Of a DNA stretch of 64,000 bases, positions 45,213 through 55,254 are shown in pieces. The notes under the pieces were generated by a model, which saw nothing but the letters and a program-made list of their open reading frames with translations, did no database searches and had not been told where the DNA came from. Location of the stretch: the NCBI GenBank assembly GCA_022572885.1, contig JACZVC010000004.1, positions 61,094 through 125,093 on the forward strand. The letters run 5' to 3'. Every line of letters begins with the position of its first letter. Position 1 is the stretch's first letter. The DNA is from Pseudomonadota bacterium (GTDB lineage: Bacteria; Pseudomonadota; Gammaproteobacteria; Steroidobacterales; MnTg04). A program made the translations under genes and the position numbers.

Positions 45213-46595
45213 ATGATGAAAAAACTACTAATTGGCGCAGGTACAGCCGCTGTTTTGAGCCTGGCCGCCGCCAGCATCCATGCCGAAGCGACAGCGGAAC
45301 AGGTGGCCTCGCTGGGTGGAGACACCTATACGCCCTTTGGCGCGATCAGAGCCGGTAATGCCGACGGCTCGATCCCGGAATGGACCGGTGGCCTGGCATC
45401 GGCGGCAGAAGCCGGGTTCCCGGAATTCAAAACCGGCGGGCATCACCCCGATCCTTATGCGAACGACGAAGTGCTCTACACGATCAACGCACAAAACATG
45501 GGCCAGTACGCGGATCAGATGACCGAAGGCCAGAAAGCGATGATGCGGACCTACCCGGATACTTTTTTCCTGAATGTGTATCCGACCCGAAGGAGTGCGG
45601 CCTTTCCGCAGCGTATTTACGACGCGACCAAACTGACCGCGGCAAGCGCGCAACTGATTCCGAGTGGCAACGGCGTGACCGGCTCGGTTATCGGCATACC
45701 GTTTCCGTTCCCGAACAACGGGCTTGAGGCGATCTGGAATCATGTGCTGCGTTATCGCGCGGAAAAGGCGTACCGGACGATCGGGCAGGCGGCGGTAACC
45801 TCCGGCGGTAAATACACCATGGTCAAGTTTGCCGACCAGTACATCGCCAATTACAGCCTCGTCGGCATGACTGAAGAGAAGCTGGATAACGTGGTTATTT
45901 ACTTCATGCAGAAAATCAGTTCGCCGCCGCGGCTGGCCGGGCAGGTTTTGTTGGTGCACGAAACCATGGATCAGGATCGTGAGCCTCGGCGCGCGTGGTT
46001 GTACAACCCGGGGCAACGTCGGGTCAGGCGGGCGCCGAATGTGGCGTTCGACAGCCCGCGTACGGCATCTGACGGTCTTTCGACCAGTGACCAATTCGAT
46101 ATGTACAACGGCAGTCCCGAACGTTACGACTGGACGCTGGTTGGCAAGAAAGAAATGCTGGTTCCGTATAATTCCTACAAGATCCACAGCAAGGATCTGA
46201 AATACACGGATGTTCTTCATGCCGGTCACGTCAACCCGGAACATGCCCGCTACGAGAAGCACCGCGTGTGGGTAGTCGATGCTGTCGTCAAATCTGGCTC
46301 GCGGCATATTTACAAACGGCGCACTTTCTATATAGACGAAGATTCCTGGCAGGTTATGGCGGTGGACTGCTATGACAACCGCGACCAGATCTGGCGGGTC
46401 CAGGAAGGGCATTCGATCAATTACTACGATCAACCGTCGTTCTGGACGACCCTGGAACTCACGATCGATTTGCAATCCAAGCGCTACCTGGCGATTGGAT
46501 TGAACAATGAGGAGCCGAATACCTATATTTTCGGTGCGGACCTCAAGCAAAGCGATTTCTCCATCAGCGCATTGCGCCGGGCAGGTACCCGCTAG
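45213..46595 (+). CDS. DUF1329-family periplasmic protein
   Basis: A signal peptide (cleaved near A-E-A) and a 430-residue DUF1329 domain with the family-typical G-x-x-x-T-P-x-G-A-x-R-A-G start, many W/Y strands and an R-R-A-P-N-V-A-F-D core. DUF1329 is thought to have a LolB-like hydrophobic-ligand fold. GGAG lies eight bases before ATG 45213. It is 31 bp after the DUF1302 gene and always accompanies that family, so a shuttle of lipid-like substrate between membrane proteins is plausible. Confidence 0.82.
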   Translation: MMKKLLIGAGTAAVLSLAAASIHAEATAEQVASLGGDTYTPFGAIRAGNADGSIPEWTGGLASAAEAGFPEFKTGGHHPDPYANDEVLYTINAQNMGQYADQMTEGQKAMMRTYPDTFFLNVYPTRRSAAFPQRIYDATKLTAASAQLIPSGNGVTGSVIGIPFPFPNNGLEAIWNHVLRYRAEKAYRTIGQAAVTSGGKYTMVKFADQYIANYSLVGMTEEKLDNVVIYFMQKISSPPRLAGQVLLVHETMDQDREPRRAWLYNPGQRRVRRAPNVAFDSPRTASDGLSTSDQFDMYNGSPERYDWTLVGKKEMLVPYNSYKIHSKDLKYTDVLHAGHVNPEHARYEKHRVWVVDAVVKSGSRHIYKRRTFYIDEDSWQVMAVDCYDNRDQIWRVQEGHSINYYDQPSFWTTLELTIDLQSKRYLAIGLNNEEPNTYIFGADLKQSDFSISALRRAGTR

Positions 46596-46605
46596 CGGCT
46601 TTTTC

Positions 46606-46625
46606 GGGGCAGCTTCGGCTGCCCC
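46606..46625 (+). other. Stable intercistronic hairpin with TTCG loop
   Basis: GGGGCAGC and GCTGCCCC pair perfectly around a TTCG tetraloop between the DUF1329 stop and the YCF48-like start. No T tract follows, so it is not a standard terminator. It could cap and stabilise the mRNA of the upstream genes or lower expression of the later ones. Confidence 0.6.
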
Positions 46626-46641
46626 TGTCCGCTCGCCGCGC

Positions 46642-47691
46642 ATGAAATCAATACTGTTCACGTTTACGACCGCGGTTGGCGCCTGCCTTTGTGCGTTTGC
46701 TGTTGCGCTTGCCCAGGATGAGCCGGCTTTTGGCGACCGCTGGTCCGCGCCGGCCAGGCTGGCCAGCCAGGATTTACTGCTTGCCATCGATGGCGTCTCC
46801 GGGGGGCTGGTTGTTGCCGGGGCGCGTGGCCATATATTGTTTAGCGGCGACCAGGGCGTATCCTGGAGGCAATCCAGCGTTCCGACACGTGCCACGCTGA
46901 CCGGTGTTGATTTTGTGACGCTCGATATCGGCTGGGCTGTCGGCCATGACTCCATCATTTTGCATACCGACGACGGCGGTGAAACCTGGGCTATACAAAA
47001 TCACGATCCCGCTGCCGAAACACCCTTTCTCGATGTTTGGTTTGCCGATGAGCAGAACGGGATTGCCATTGGGGCATATGGCCTGATGCTGGAAACAAGC
47101 GATGCCGGGACAACCTGGGAACAGGTGGCGTTTGAGCCCGTCACGCCAGCCGCGGTGACCGATGAAGCAGAAGCAGAGGACGCCTGGTGGGAATCGGAGA
47201 TGGGTGGGGATTATCACCTGAACGACATCATGGAGACCCGTGACCGGCGGCTGTTTATCGCTGCCGAAGCCGGCAACATCTACCGCTCTGATGACCTGGG
47301 CGCAAGCTGGTTGACGGTTTCGCCCGATTACCAGGGTTCCTTTTTTGGAGTTTTTGAAGTCGAGGCCGGACGAGTTATCGCGGTTGGGCTGCGCGGCAAC
47401 CTGTATTACACCGACGATCTTGGAGCGAGTTGGGTGCACGTCAGGCTGCCGACGATTGCCACACTGAACAGTGGCATTCGCCTCGTCGATGGAACCATCC
47501 TGGTGACCGGTCTGGGTGGCGCTGCACTGGTGAGTCGGGACAACGGGGACAGTTTTGAGCTGCATACCCAGCAAAATCGCAAGGGTATTCAGACCGCATT
47601 ACAGCTCGATGACGGCAGCGTAATGGTGGTCGGCGAGGCCGGTGTCGATACGCTGGTGCTTGGCGCCGAGGGAAGTGCGAACAGTGACTGA
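46642..47691 (+). CDS. YCF48-like beta-propeller, secreted
   Basis: A signal peptide (cleavage near A-L-A-Q) and a seven-bladed propeller made of BNR/Asp-box repeats: G-D-Q-G-V-S-W, D-D-G-G-E-T-W, D-A-G-T-T-W, D-D-L-G-A-S-W twice and D-N-G-D-S-F. This is the YCF48/HCF136 family, otherwise known for photosystem II assembly; in proteobacteria it accompanies DUF1302 and MMPL genes and may be a chaperone or adaptor of the transporter. The stop overlaps the GTG start of the MMPL gene by eight bases. Confidence 0.82.
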   Translation: MKSILFTFTTAVGACLCAFAVALAQDEPAFGDRWSAPARLASQDLLLAIDGVSGGLVVAGARGHILFSGDQGVSWRQSSVPTRATLTGVDFVTLDIGWAVGHDSIILHTDDGGETWAIQNHDPAAETPFLDVWFADEQNGIAIGAYGLMLETSDAGTTWEQVAFEPVTPAAVTDEAEAEDAWWESEMGGDYHLNDIMETRDRRLFIAAEAGNIYRSDDLGASWLTVSPDYQGSFFGVFEVEAGRVIAVGLRGNLYYTDDLGASWVHVRLPTIATLNSGIRLVDGTILVTGLGGAALVSRDNGDSFELHTQQNRKGIQTALQLDDGSVMVVGEAGVDTLVLGAEGSANSD

Positions 47692-50059
47692 AACGGGACC
47701 CATCGCTGCCATAGAAAACTTTATTTTCAGGCGCCGCCAGTGGGTCGTCGCATTCTTCGTCATAACCACTGTCTTCATGCTTTTCTCGGCGGTGACCAAA
47801 CTGGCCATCGATGCCGGGTTCGACAAGATGGTGCCGATGAAGCACGACTACATGCGTACCTACTCCGAGCACCGGCAGGAATTTGGCGGCGCCAATCGTG
47901 TCCTGATCGCGCTGGTGGCGGACGGCGATGATATTTTTAGCCCCAGGTTTTTTGAAGCGCTGCGGGTAGCGACCGACGAGGTCTTTTTTATCGCGGGCGT
48001 GGATCGGGCGGCCGTGCAATCGGTGTGGACGCCCAACGTACGCTATACTGAGGTCGTTGAAGATGGCGTTCGGGGTGGTCCGGTCATTCCATCCGATTAT
48101 ACGCCCGACGCCATTGGCCTGGCCAAGGTCCGGGAGAATATCCTCAAGGCGGGCATCGTCGGCCGACTGGTTGCCAACGACTTCTCGGCGGCGATAATCA
48201 GCGCACAATTGCTGGAAAGCAACCCCGAAACCGGGGAGAAACTAGACCTGGTCAGGGTCTCGCATGACCTGGATGAAATGGTCAGGGCCAGGATTCTCGA
48301 TGACCCGGCATTTGAGGGCATCGAGGTCAACATCATCGGTTTTGCCAAGGTGGTTGGCGACATAGCGGATGGCACCGGTCGAGTCCTGTTGTTTTTCCTG
48401 GTCGCGGCGCTGATTACGGCGGTACTGGTTTATCTCTATTGCCAGTCATTGAAAATCACCCTGATCCCGCTGTTATGCTCCCTGATTGCCGTGGCCTGGC
48501 AACTGGGTTCGCTGACCTTGCTGGGGTATGGCATCGACCCGATGGGCATCCTGGTGCCGTTCCTGGTTTTTGCCATCGGGGTCAGCCATGGCGTGCAGAT
48601 GATCAGTTCGGTCGGCTCCGAGTTGTTCAAGGGCGCCAACTGCCGCGAAGCCGCCCGGATCAGTTTCCGCCGCCTGCTGGTACCCGGCGGAATTGCCCTG
48701 GCCAGCGATACGATCGGGTTCATCACCATTCTTTTGATCCCGGTCAGGGTTATCCAGGAAATGGCGATTACCGCGAGCCTGGGTGTGGCCGCGATTATCC
48801 TGACCAACCTGGTTTTGCTGCCGGTCCTGATTTCCTACTTGAATCTCGGCGACGATTACCGCGATCGTCTGCGGAGGCGTTCCGAAAACCTCAAGGGATT
48901 TTGGATCCGGCTTGCCCGCATTACCGACCGGAAGCCGGCCGCGATCATGCTGGCAATTGCGGGCGTTCTGTTGGTGTTTGGCTATTGGAAAGCAGCGGAA
49001 GTCAAAATCGGTGATCTGCACAAGGGCGTGCCGGAATTGCGCGCGGAATCGACCTATAACATGGACAGCGCATCGATCACCGATAGATTTTCAATCGGGG
49101 TCGACATCATCACGATCATTGTGGAAACGCCGTCACAGGGCTGCGTCCAGTATGAAGTCATGAACGCAATCGATGAATTCGCCTGGCATATGCGCAATGT
49201 CGAAGGCGTGCAGGGTGTCGTCGCGCTGCCGATGATTTCCAAGATCATCAATACCGGCTGGAACGAAGGCAACCTGAAGTGGCGCGTGTTGTCGCGGAAC
49301 GAGGCGATCCTGGTTCAGTCGGTCGCCTATGTCGAGACCAGTACCGGGCTGTTGAATCGTAACTGCGACGTGATGCCGGTGATGATGTTTACCACCGATC
49401 ACAAGGCCGAAACGATTGAAAATATTGTCGCTGAGTTCAAAGCCTATGTTGCCGCCAATCCGACCGACGGGGTCAGCATTCGCCTGGCCAGCGAAGACGA
49501 CGATGTGAAGTTTCGCCTGGCGACCGGCAATGTGGGCGTGATGGCGGCGACCAACGAGGAAGTCTCCGATGCCCAGTTCCCGATACTGGTGGGCGTGTTC
49601 ACAGCAATCATCCTGTTGTGCTGGGTCACCTTCCGGTCCCTGCGCGCCGTGCTTTGCATTGTCCTTCCCCTGGGCCTGGTTTCCCTGCTGGCTTACGCGC
49701 TGATGGCCTTTTTGGAAATAGGGCTAAAAGTCAATACTTTGCCAGTCGTCGCGCTGGGCGTTGGCGTGGGCGTGGACTATGGAATTTATATTTTCAGCCG
49801 CATGCAGGAGTTCCTCAAACGAGGAGAAACATTGCACGCGGCGTATCTGAATACACTGACGGTAACCGGTAACGGCGTCGTTTTTACCGCGGTTACCCTG
49901 GGTATAGGCGTTGCGACCTGGATATTTTCCCCGTTGAAGTTCCAGGCGGATATGGGAATTTTGCTGACCTTCATGTTCCTGGTGAACATGCTGGGCGCTA
50001 TTTTTCTGTTGCCGGCGCTGGCAGCCTGGTTGTTTCCGGAAAACAGCCGGGAAAGCTGA
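47684..50059 (+). CDS. MMPL/RND-family inner-membrane transporter
   Basis: About 791 residues with two repeats of one plus five membrane helices and two periplasmic loops, the plan of MMPL/HpnN-like exporters. Conserved helix-four stretches G-I-D-P-M-G-I-L-V-P-F (near residue 286) and G-V-G-V-D-Y-G-I-Y (near 692) carry the Asp pairs that relay protons. The GTG start lies inside the YCF48 gene, so the two are coupled. Relatives move lipids such as hopanoids to the outer membrane. With DUF1302 and DUF1329 this would make an envelope-spanning lipid-like transport line, as inference. Confidence 0.85.
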   Translation: MTETGPIAAIENFIFRRRQWVVAFFVITTVFMLFSAVTKLAIDAGFDKMVPMKHDYMRTYSEHRQEFGGANRVLIALVADGDDIFSPRFFEALRVATDEVFFIAGVDRAAVQSVWTPNVRYTEVVEDGVRGGPVIPSDYTPDAIGLAKVRENILKAGIVGRLVANDFSAAIISAQLLESNPETGEKLDLVRVSHDLDEMVRARILDDPAFEGIEVNIIGFAKVVGDIADGTGRVLLFFLVAALITAVLVYLYCQSLKITLIPLLCSLIAVAWQLGSLTLLGYGIDPMGILVPFLVFAIGVSHGVQMISSVGSELFKGANCREAARISFRRLLVPGGIALASDTIGFITILLIPVRVIQEMAITASLGVAAIILTNLVLLPVLISYLNLGDDYRDRLRRRSENLKGFWIRLARITDRKPAAIMLAIAGVLLVFGYWKAAEVKIGDLHKGVPELRAESTYNMDSASITDRFSIGVDIITIIVETPSQGCVQYEVMNAIDEFAWHMRNVEGVQGVVALPMISKIINTGWNEGNLKWRVLSRNEAILVQSVAYVETSTGLLNRNCDVMPVMMFTTDHKAETIENIVAEFKAYVAANPTDGVSIRLASEDDDVKFRLATGNVGVMAATNEEVSDAQFPILVGVFTAIILLCWVTFRSLRAVLCIVLPLGLVSLLAYALMAFLEIGLKVNTLPVVALGVGVGVDYGIYIFSRMQEFLKRGETLHAAYLNTLTVTGNGVVFTAVTLGIGVATWIFSPLKFQADMGILLTFMFLVNMLGAIFLLPALAAWLFPENSRES

Positions 50060-50074
50060 TATCGCAGATTTTCC

Positions 50075-50290
50075 TCAGGCGTTCAGATCAGGGATCATTT
50101 CACTTTGCAGGCGCTCGATCGCATCCTTGATCAGCAGCTTTCTTTTTTTTAGCCGCTTTAACATCAATTGATCGACAAATGGATCCTGCGACAGCCTGAC
50201 GATAACTTCATCGAGATCGCGGTGTTCCATACGCAGTAGCTTCAGCTTGCGCAATTTACCGAATGCCTCGGTGTTGATTTTATCGTCCAT
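50075..50290 (-). CDS. DUF465 (YdcH-family) small protein
   Basis: A 71-residue, highly charged helical hairpin with the YdcH pattern: H-R-D-L-D-E-V-I near residue 24 and the basic L-K-K-R-K-L-L-I-K-D near residue 48. Cytoplasmic; function unknown in any organism. It ends 15 bp after the stop of the converging MMPL gene and lies downstream of cysQ on the same strand. Confidence 0.8.
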   Translation of the reverse strand: MDDKINTEAFGKLRKLKLLRMEHRDLDEVIVRLSQDPFVDQLMLKRLKKRKLLIKDAIERLQSEMIPDLNA

Positions 50291-50359
50291 GGTCGAAAAT
50301 CGATTGCATGATCAAAGCTTAGACAACTTGCTTGTACGATGCCATGCGGGCAGGCTGAA

Positions 50360-51163
50360 TCATGTCGGCAGCCGTGGCCAATCTACCGTCCTGTCGCCAA
50401 AAACCAGGAAGAACGGGTTTAGCAGACTGGCCTTTTGGTTGTATCGAATAACCTCACCGTCGATATTGGTCATTTGTCCGCCTGCAATTTCGACTACCGC
50501 CTGGGCCGCTGCCGTGTCCCACTCCGATGTGGGGCCAAGGCGGGGGTAGATATCTGCGCTGCCATCGGCAACCAGACAGATTTTCAGGGAACTGCCCATG
50601 GCAACGAGCTCGTAATCTCCGAGGCGCTCGAGGAATGCGTCCAGGCTGGCGCCGCGGTGAGACTTCGAGCCAACCACCCGGACAGGATGCTGGCATTTCG
50701 TGCTTGCATGGATGCTTACCGGCTCCTCTCCCGCATCCTGGCGCCAGGCGCCTGATTCCCGGCAGGCATAGTAGTCGCGACCGCTCACCGGCACGTGGAC
50801 CACGCCGAGCACCGGCCGGTGCTCGTCGATCAGCGCGATATTCACGGTGAATTCGCCGTTGCGTTTCACGAACTCGCGGGTCCCATCCAATGGATCGACC
50901 AGCCAGTAGCGCGACCATCCGGACCGGGTCTCAAAACCGATCTCCGCGGATTCCTCGGACAGGATCGGCCAGCCGGGCGTCAGTTTTTCCAGCCCGGCCA
51001 GGATGGTGTCGTGGGCGGCCAGGTCGGCAGCCGTCAGCGGCGAGGCGTCCGCCTTGGTCTGCACTGCAAAATCGGTCTCATAGACGGCCAGAATTTGCTC
51101 GCCAGCCTGGCGGGCGATGTCGACGATCCCGGGCAACAAAGATCCGATTTCTTTCTCGTTCAT
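50360..51163 (-). CDS. cysQ: 3'(2'),5'-bisphosphate nucleotidase
   Basis: An inositol-monophosphatase-fold enzyme. The metal motif D-P-L-D-G-T-R-E-F lies near residue 90, E-E-S in the preceding loop, and the second motif W-D-T-A-A-A-Q near 215. CysQ removes the 3' phosphate of PAP(S) made in sulfate assimilation. ATG 51163 starts the usual N-E-K-E-x-x-x-L-L; the frame continues upstream to 51208 but this would overlap the divergent nucleotidase gene. The neighbouring YrfG-like gene repeats the usual enterobacterial cysQ-nudE-yrfG neighbourhood, without nudE. Confidence 0.88.
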   Translation of the reverse strand: MNEKEIGSLLPGIVDIARQAGEQILAVYETDFAVQTKADASPLTAADLAAHDTILAGLEKLTPGWPILSEESAEIGFETRSGWSRYWLVDPLDGTREFVKRNGEFTVNIALIDEHRPVLGVVHVPVSGRDYYACRESGAWRQDAGEEPVSIHASTKCQHPVRVVGSKSHRGASLDAFLERLGDYELVAMGSSLKICLVADGSADIYPRLGPTSEWDTAAAQAVVEIAGGQMTNIDGEVIRYNQKASLLNPFFLVFGDRTVDWPRLPT

Positions 51164-51186
51164 CGATTTCTCGGAGACTCGATTGA

Positions 51187-51909
51187 ATGGTGCACAAGGG
51201 TATACCATCCATCATCCATGGAATACCTGCGATGACAAGCAGCAATGCCTGCATGCCGAACTGGCAACAGACCGATACCGTGCTGCTCGATATGGACGGC
51301 ACGGTGCTGGATTTGCGTTTTGACACCGTGTTCTGGCGGGAGACCGTGCCGCGGCGTTATGCGGAACTCAACGGCATCGGTTTTGCACAAGCTCTCGGGA
51401 AGCTTGAGCCAAAGTACGCGGAGGTACAGGGGACGCTGGACTGGTATTGCCTGGATTTCTGGAGCGCCGAACTTGGCATCAACCTTGAGCGGCTCAAGGC
51501 AGAGGTAGAACAGCATATCGAGTATCTGCCCGGGGCGCTGGATTTTTTATGCTGGCTGGGACGAACCGGCAAGCGCGTTGTCCTGGTGACCAATGCCCAT
51601 CAGGACAGTCTCAATCTGAAGATCAAACGCACGGGTCTGGACCGGCATTTCGACGCGTTGTTCACTGCGCATGAATTTGGTTTGCCCAAGGAATATCCGG
51701 AGTTCTGGGGGCGTTTCGCCAGGCAGGAACAATTTGATCCGGCCAGGACCCTTTTTGTAGACGACAGCTTGCCGGTGCTGCGTGCGGCGAGGGAATTCGG
51801 GATCAAGCAGCTTTTTGCGATCAGCCGGCCGGACTCTGGCGCGCCAGGCCAGGACACGGCCGAATTTCCTGCCATCGCTGACTTGTCGGGCCTGCTCCAG
51901 TCTGGCTAG
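51187..51909 (+). CDS. yrfG: HAD-family GMP/IMP nucleotidase, YrfG-like
   Basis: A HAD hydrolase with D-M-D-G-T-V-L-D-L near residue 35 (nucleophile and acid Asp), V-T-N-A-H near 137 (motif II) and the F-V-D-D-S acid motif near 195. The E. coli relative YrfG dephosphorylates GMP and IMP. Start codons at 51187, 51232 and 51253 are all possible; 51187 has GGAG upstream, while the later two give the family length. The stop overlaps the rhlB stop on the other strand as CTAG. Confidence 0.78.
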   Translation: MVHKGIPSIIHGIPAMTSSNACMPNWQQTDTVLLDMDGTVLDLRFDTVFWRETVPRRYAELNGIGFAQALGKLEPKYAEVQGTLDWYCLDFWSAELGINLERLKAEVEQHIEYLPGALDFLCWLGRTGKRVVLVTNAHQDSLNLKIKRTGLDRHFDALFTAHEFGLPKEYPEFWGRFARQEQFDPARTLFVDDSLPVLRAAREFGIKQLFAISRPDSGAPGQDTAEFPAIADLSGLLQSG

Positions 51910-53183
51910 CGCCCGCGTGGCCTGCTCCTGCCCCTGAAGGCAGGCTTGCCCGATCGTTGGCTTTTTCTGTGCTTTTCCGGTTTTCGCGGGCGCGGCGGCG
52001 GCCGTTTCAATTCGGGAAGCAAGTCAGGCGTTATCTTGCCTACCGGGATCCGGTGTTCGATGTATTCCTCGATGTCCGGCAGGTACACGACAGAGTCCTC
52101 GCAACCAAAACTGATCGCGTCTCCGCTGGCGCCGGCTCGAGCCGTCCGGCCGATGCGATGTACATAGTCTTCTGCGTCCTGCGGGAGATCGTAATTGAAG
52201 ACATGACTGACATCGGGTATGTGCAGGCCGCGCGAGGCCACATCGGTAGCAATCAGGACCGGCAGTTTCCCGCTGGTGAAATCACGTATCAAGGCCTGGC
52301 GTTTTCGTTGCGGCACATCGCCGGTAATGGCGCGCGCATCGAAACCGTTGTGGACCAGCCATGCTTGTAAATGTTCCGCACCTCTTTTCGTGTTGAGGAA
52401 CACCATGGTCCGGGTGGCGTTCATCTGTTGCAGCAAGCCGACCAGCAAGGATATTTTTTCGTGGTTGGACGGGAAGTAAATAAGCTGGCGAACCCGGTCG
52501 ACGGTGATCCGGTCGGCCTCGATCTTGATGAGTTCCGGGTCGTTCATATGCTCGTATGCCAGCTCGAGTACACGTTGCGACAAGGTGGCTGAGAACAGCA
52601 TATTCAATCTCGCCACAGGCGGTGGCAGACGTCTGAGCAAATAACGAATATCCCGGATGAAACCGAGATCGAACATCCGGTCGGCTTCGTCGAGCACGAC
52701 GACCTCAACCGAATCCAGGCTGAAAATCCGCTGCTTGAAATAATCGATGAAACGGCCCGGCGTGCCGATCAGCACATCCACGCCCCGTTGCAACATCTGG
52801 CGTTGCTTGTCGTAGTCCGTGCCGCCGTAGACCAGTCCGATCTTCAGCCCGGTATGGGCTCCAAGCATCTCCGCGTCTTTGGCAATCTGGATGGCCAGTT
52901 CACGGGTTGGCGCGAGTATCATCGCCCGCGGATCGTTGAGCCGCCTTTGTGCGCCAGCCGGCCGCGTCAACAGCCGTTGAAACAGCGCCAGCAGGAAAGC
53001 GGCCGTTTTGCCGGTGCCGGTTTGCGCCTGGCCCGCCACATCGTTGCCGGCCAGCGCTCGAGGCAGGGTTTTTGCCTGAATCGGCGTGCAGTATTCGAAT
53101 CCGGCGTCTGCCAGCCCCTGATTCAGCTCTGGAGCAAGGTTGAAACTGTCGAATTCGACATCTGTAAGCGGGTTATCGGGCAT
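51906..53183 (-). CDS. rhlB: DEAD-box RNA helicase RhlB
   Basis: The nine DEAD-box motifs are in order: the Q motif (F-E-Y-C-T-P-I-Q-A near residue 30), A-Q-T-G-T-G-K-T (53), P-T-R-E-L-A, T-P-G-R, D-E-A-D (near 166), S-A-T, T-D-V-A-S-R-G and [10 protein letters not shown]. The C-terminal 40 residues are basic and Arg/Pro-rich and could bind RNase E or RNA. In many gammaproteobacteria rhlB lies divergent from trxA-rho, as here. It unwinds RNA for the degradosome. Confidence 0.88.
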   Translation of the reverse strand: MPDNPLTDVEFDSFNLAPELNQGLADAGFEYCTPIQAKTLPRALAGNDVAGQAQTGTGKTAAFLLALFQRLLTRPAGAQRRLNDPRAMILAPTRELAIQIAKDAEMLGAHTGLKIGLVYGGTDYDKQRQMLQRGVDVLIGTPGRFIDYFKQRIFSLDSVEVVVLDEADRMFDLGFIRDIRYLLRRLPPPVARLNMLFSATLSQRVLELAYEHMNDPELIKIEADRITVDRVRQLIYFPSNHEKISLLVGLLQQMNATRTMVFLNTKRGAEHLQAWLVHNGFDARAITGDVPQRKRQALIRDFTSGKLPVLIATDVASRGLHIPDVSHVFNYDLPQDAEDYVHRIGRTARAGASGDAISFGCEDSVVYLPDIEEYIEHRIPVGKITPDLLPELKRPPPRPRKPEKHRKSQRSGKPAFRGRSRPRGR

Positions 53184-53447
53184 TTAGGGTACTTTCTTGT
53201 TGAATTTTCGGTCTCAGCACTTGCAACCGGCGAATGACCGGTACAAAATGTACTCTATTACGCAGCGGCTTGCAGTGAGCCCGCCGAATCCTTCACCAGC
53301 AGTCGATTCCCAGTAGCCGAATTCAAAAGCCGCGTATTTCAGAACATATTGCCTGATTAATTGTCCGGCGTCATTTTTCCGATTTTTTCTTTAACCGGCG
53401 TTGCCGGTAAAAAACCATAAGACCTGATACCCAGAAGGAAGCCTAAG

Positions 53448-53774
53448 TTGAGTGAGCAAGTAATCCATACGAGTGACGATAGTTTTGAAGCCGATGTCAT
53501 TAAATCAGAGGTGCCGGTGCTGCTGGATTTCTGGGCCGAATGGTGCGCCCCGTGCAAAATGATTGCGCCGATCCTCACCGAGATAGCCGAGGAATATAAG
53601 GGACGCCTGAAAATTGCCAAACTCAATATCGACGAAAACCCGTCGATTCCCCCCAAATTCGGGATTCGTGGAATCCCAACGCTGATCCTGTTCAAAAACG
53701 GGACGGTCGAAGGACAAAAAGTCGGGGCGCTTTCCAAGTCCCAGTTAACCGCATTTCTGGAAACCAACTTGTGA
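53448..53774 (+). CDS. trxA: Thioredoxin 1
   Basis: A 108-residue thioredoxin with the redox pair at C33 and C36 in W-C-A-P-C-K, the buried Asp at residue 27 and cis-Pro in G-I-P-T near 76. It reduces disulfides in the cytoplasm. The start codon is TTG at 53448; the site AAGGAAG precedes it. Its stop overlaps the GTG start of rho. Confidence 0.95.
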   Translation: MSEQVIHTSDDSFEADVIKSEVPVLLDFWAEWCAPCKMIAPILTEIAEEYKGRLKIAKLNIDENPSIPPKFGIRGIPTLILFKNGTVEGQKVGALSKSQLTAFLETNL

Positions 53775-55219
53775 GGGGCTACTTGGGCAATCAACCACGC
53801 GGCGGACGCAGCACGAACAAGTCCGGTAACCGAGCCAAAGGCGGTAACAACGGCAAGGGCGGGAAAGGTCGTTCGCGGCGTCCTCGCGAGATTGACGATG
53901 GCACCCGGGCAGAAGAGCTGGAAATAATTCCGGCAGAAGAGCTCGATGCGAAAAAATCGTCGTTAAACCTGACCGAACTCAAACACCGTCCGGTCACCGA
54001 GTTGGCGGAACTTGCGGAGGAAAATGGGCTGGAGGACCTGGCCCGTGCCCGCAAGCAGGATATTATTTTCACCATCTTAAAGGCCCATTCGCAAAAGGGC
54101 GAGGACATCTATGGCGATGGCGTGCTGGAGATCCTCCAGGACGGTTTTGGTTTTCTTCGTTCTGCCGATAGTTCCTACCTGGCCGGCCCCGATGATATCT
54201 ATGTGTCGCCGAGCCAGATTCGCCGCTTCAGTTTGCGCACCGGCGATACCGTATCCGGGCTGATCAGGCCGCCGCGAGACGGCGAGCGGTATTTTGCCTT
54301 GCTCAAGATCGGCGAGATCAATTTTGAAGCGCCGGAAAACGCCCGCCACAAGGTAGCGTTTGGCAACCTGACGCCGTTGTTTCCAACGGAACGCCTGGAA
54401 CTCGAAATCGGCAACGGCAGTACCGAAGACCTGACCGCTAGAATCATCGACTTGATGTCGCCGATCGGCAAGGGTCAGCGTGGCCTGATCGTTTCTCCGC
54501 CGAAGGCGGGCAAGACGATGTTGCTGCAGAACATCGCGACCTCGATCACTGCGAAACACCCCGAAGTTATCCTGATTGTCCTGCTGATCGACGAACGTCC
54601 CGAAGAAGTCACGGAGATGGTACGCAGCGTTCGCGGCGAAGTGGTTTCCAGTACTTTCGACGAGCCGGCCAGCCGCCATGTCCAGGTTGCTGACATGGTG
54701 ATTGAAAAAGCCAGGCGCCTGGTCGAGCACAAGAAAGACGTCGTGATCCTGCTCGATTCGATCACCCGCCTGGCGCGTGCTTATAACACCGTCGTGCCAT
54801 CGTCGGGCAAAGTACTGACCGGTGGCGTGGATGCCAATGCCCTGCACAAGCCAAAACGGTTCTTTGGCGCAGCACGCAACATCGAAGAGGGCGGCAGCCT
54901 GACGATCATCGCCACGGCTCTGGTGGAGACCGGTTCGCGGATGGACGATGTGATATACGAAGAGTTCAAGGGCACCGGCAACATGGAAATTCACATGGAC
55001 CGGAGAATCGCGGAAAAACGGATTTTTCCTGCGCTCAACATCAACAAGTCCGGAACCCGGCGCGAGGAGTTGCTCACCAAGCCCGACGAACTGCAGAAAA
55101 TCTGGATTCTGCGCAAGCTGCTGCACTCGATGGACGAGGTGGCGGCCATCGAATTCCTGCTCGGCAAGATGAAGGACACCAAGACCAACGCGCAATTCTT
55201 TGACGCGATGAAGCGCTGA
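53771..55219 (+). CDS. rho: Transcription termination factor Rho with N-terminal extension
   Basis: The core matches Rho: the N-terminal helix domain (T-E-L-K near residue 68), the cold-shock RNA-binding fold with G-F-G-F-L-R (near 125), P-K-A-G-K-T (P-loop near 243), L-L-D-S-I-T-R (Walker B), and the C-terminal helix end. The first 50 residues are extra: Gly, Asn, Lys and Arg-rich. They lack any ATG, so the GTG overlapping the trxA stop is the only reasonable start in range. Rho ends transcripts using its ATP-driven RNA translocase ring. Length 482 residues versus about 420 normally. Confidence 0.93.
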   Translation: MRGYLGNQPRGGRSTNKSGNRAKGGNNGKGGKGRSRRPREIDDGTRAEELEIIPAEELDAKKSSLNLTELKHRPVTELAELAEENGLEDLARARKQDIIFTILKAHSQKGEDIYGDGVLEILQDGFGFLRSADSSYLAGPDDIYVSPSQIRRFSLRTGDTVSGLIRPPRDGERYFALLKIGEINFEAPENARHKVAFGNLTPLFPTERLELEIGNGSTEDLTARIIDLMSPIGKGQRGLIVSPPKAGKTMLLQNIATSITAKHPEVILIVLLIDERPEEVTEMVRSVRGEVVSSTFDEPASRHVQVADMVIEKARRLVEHKKDVVILLDSITRLARAYNTVVPSSGKVLTGGVDANALHKPKRFFGAARNIEEGGSLTIIATALVETGSRMDDVIYEEFKGTGNMEIHMDRRIAEKRIFPALNINKSGTRREELLTKPDELQKIWILRKLLHSMDEVAAIEFLLGKMKDTKTNAQFFDAMKR

Positions 55220-55254
55220 CGCCGCTACCTGATCGACCGATCACCCAGCAAAGC

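Noticed and set aside
45228..46958. 576-residue open frame opposite DUF1329 and the YCF48-like gene
   Set aside because: It spans two real genes and an intergenic hairpin on the other strand and has no domain; it is an artefact of GC-rich third positions.
54077..55195. 372-residue open frame opposite rho
   Set aside because: Antisense of conserved Rho codons; no domain or ribosome-binding site.
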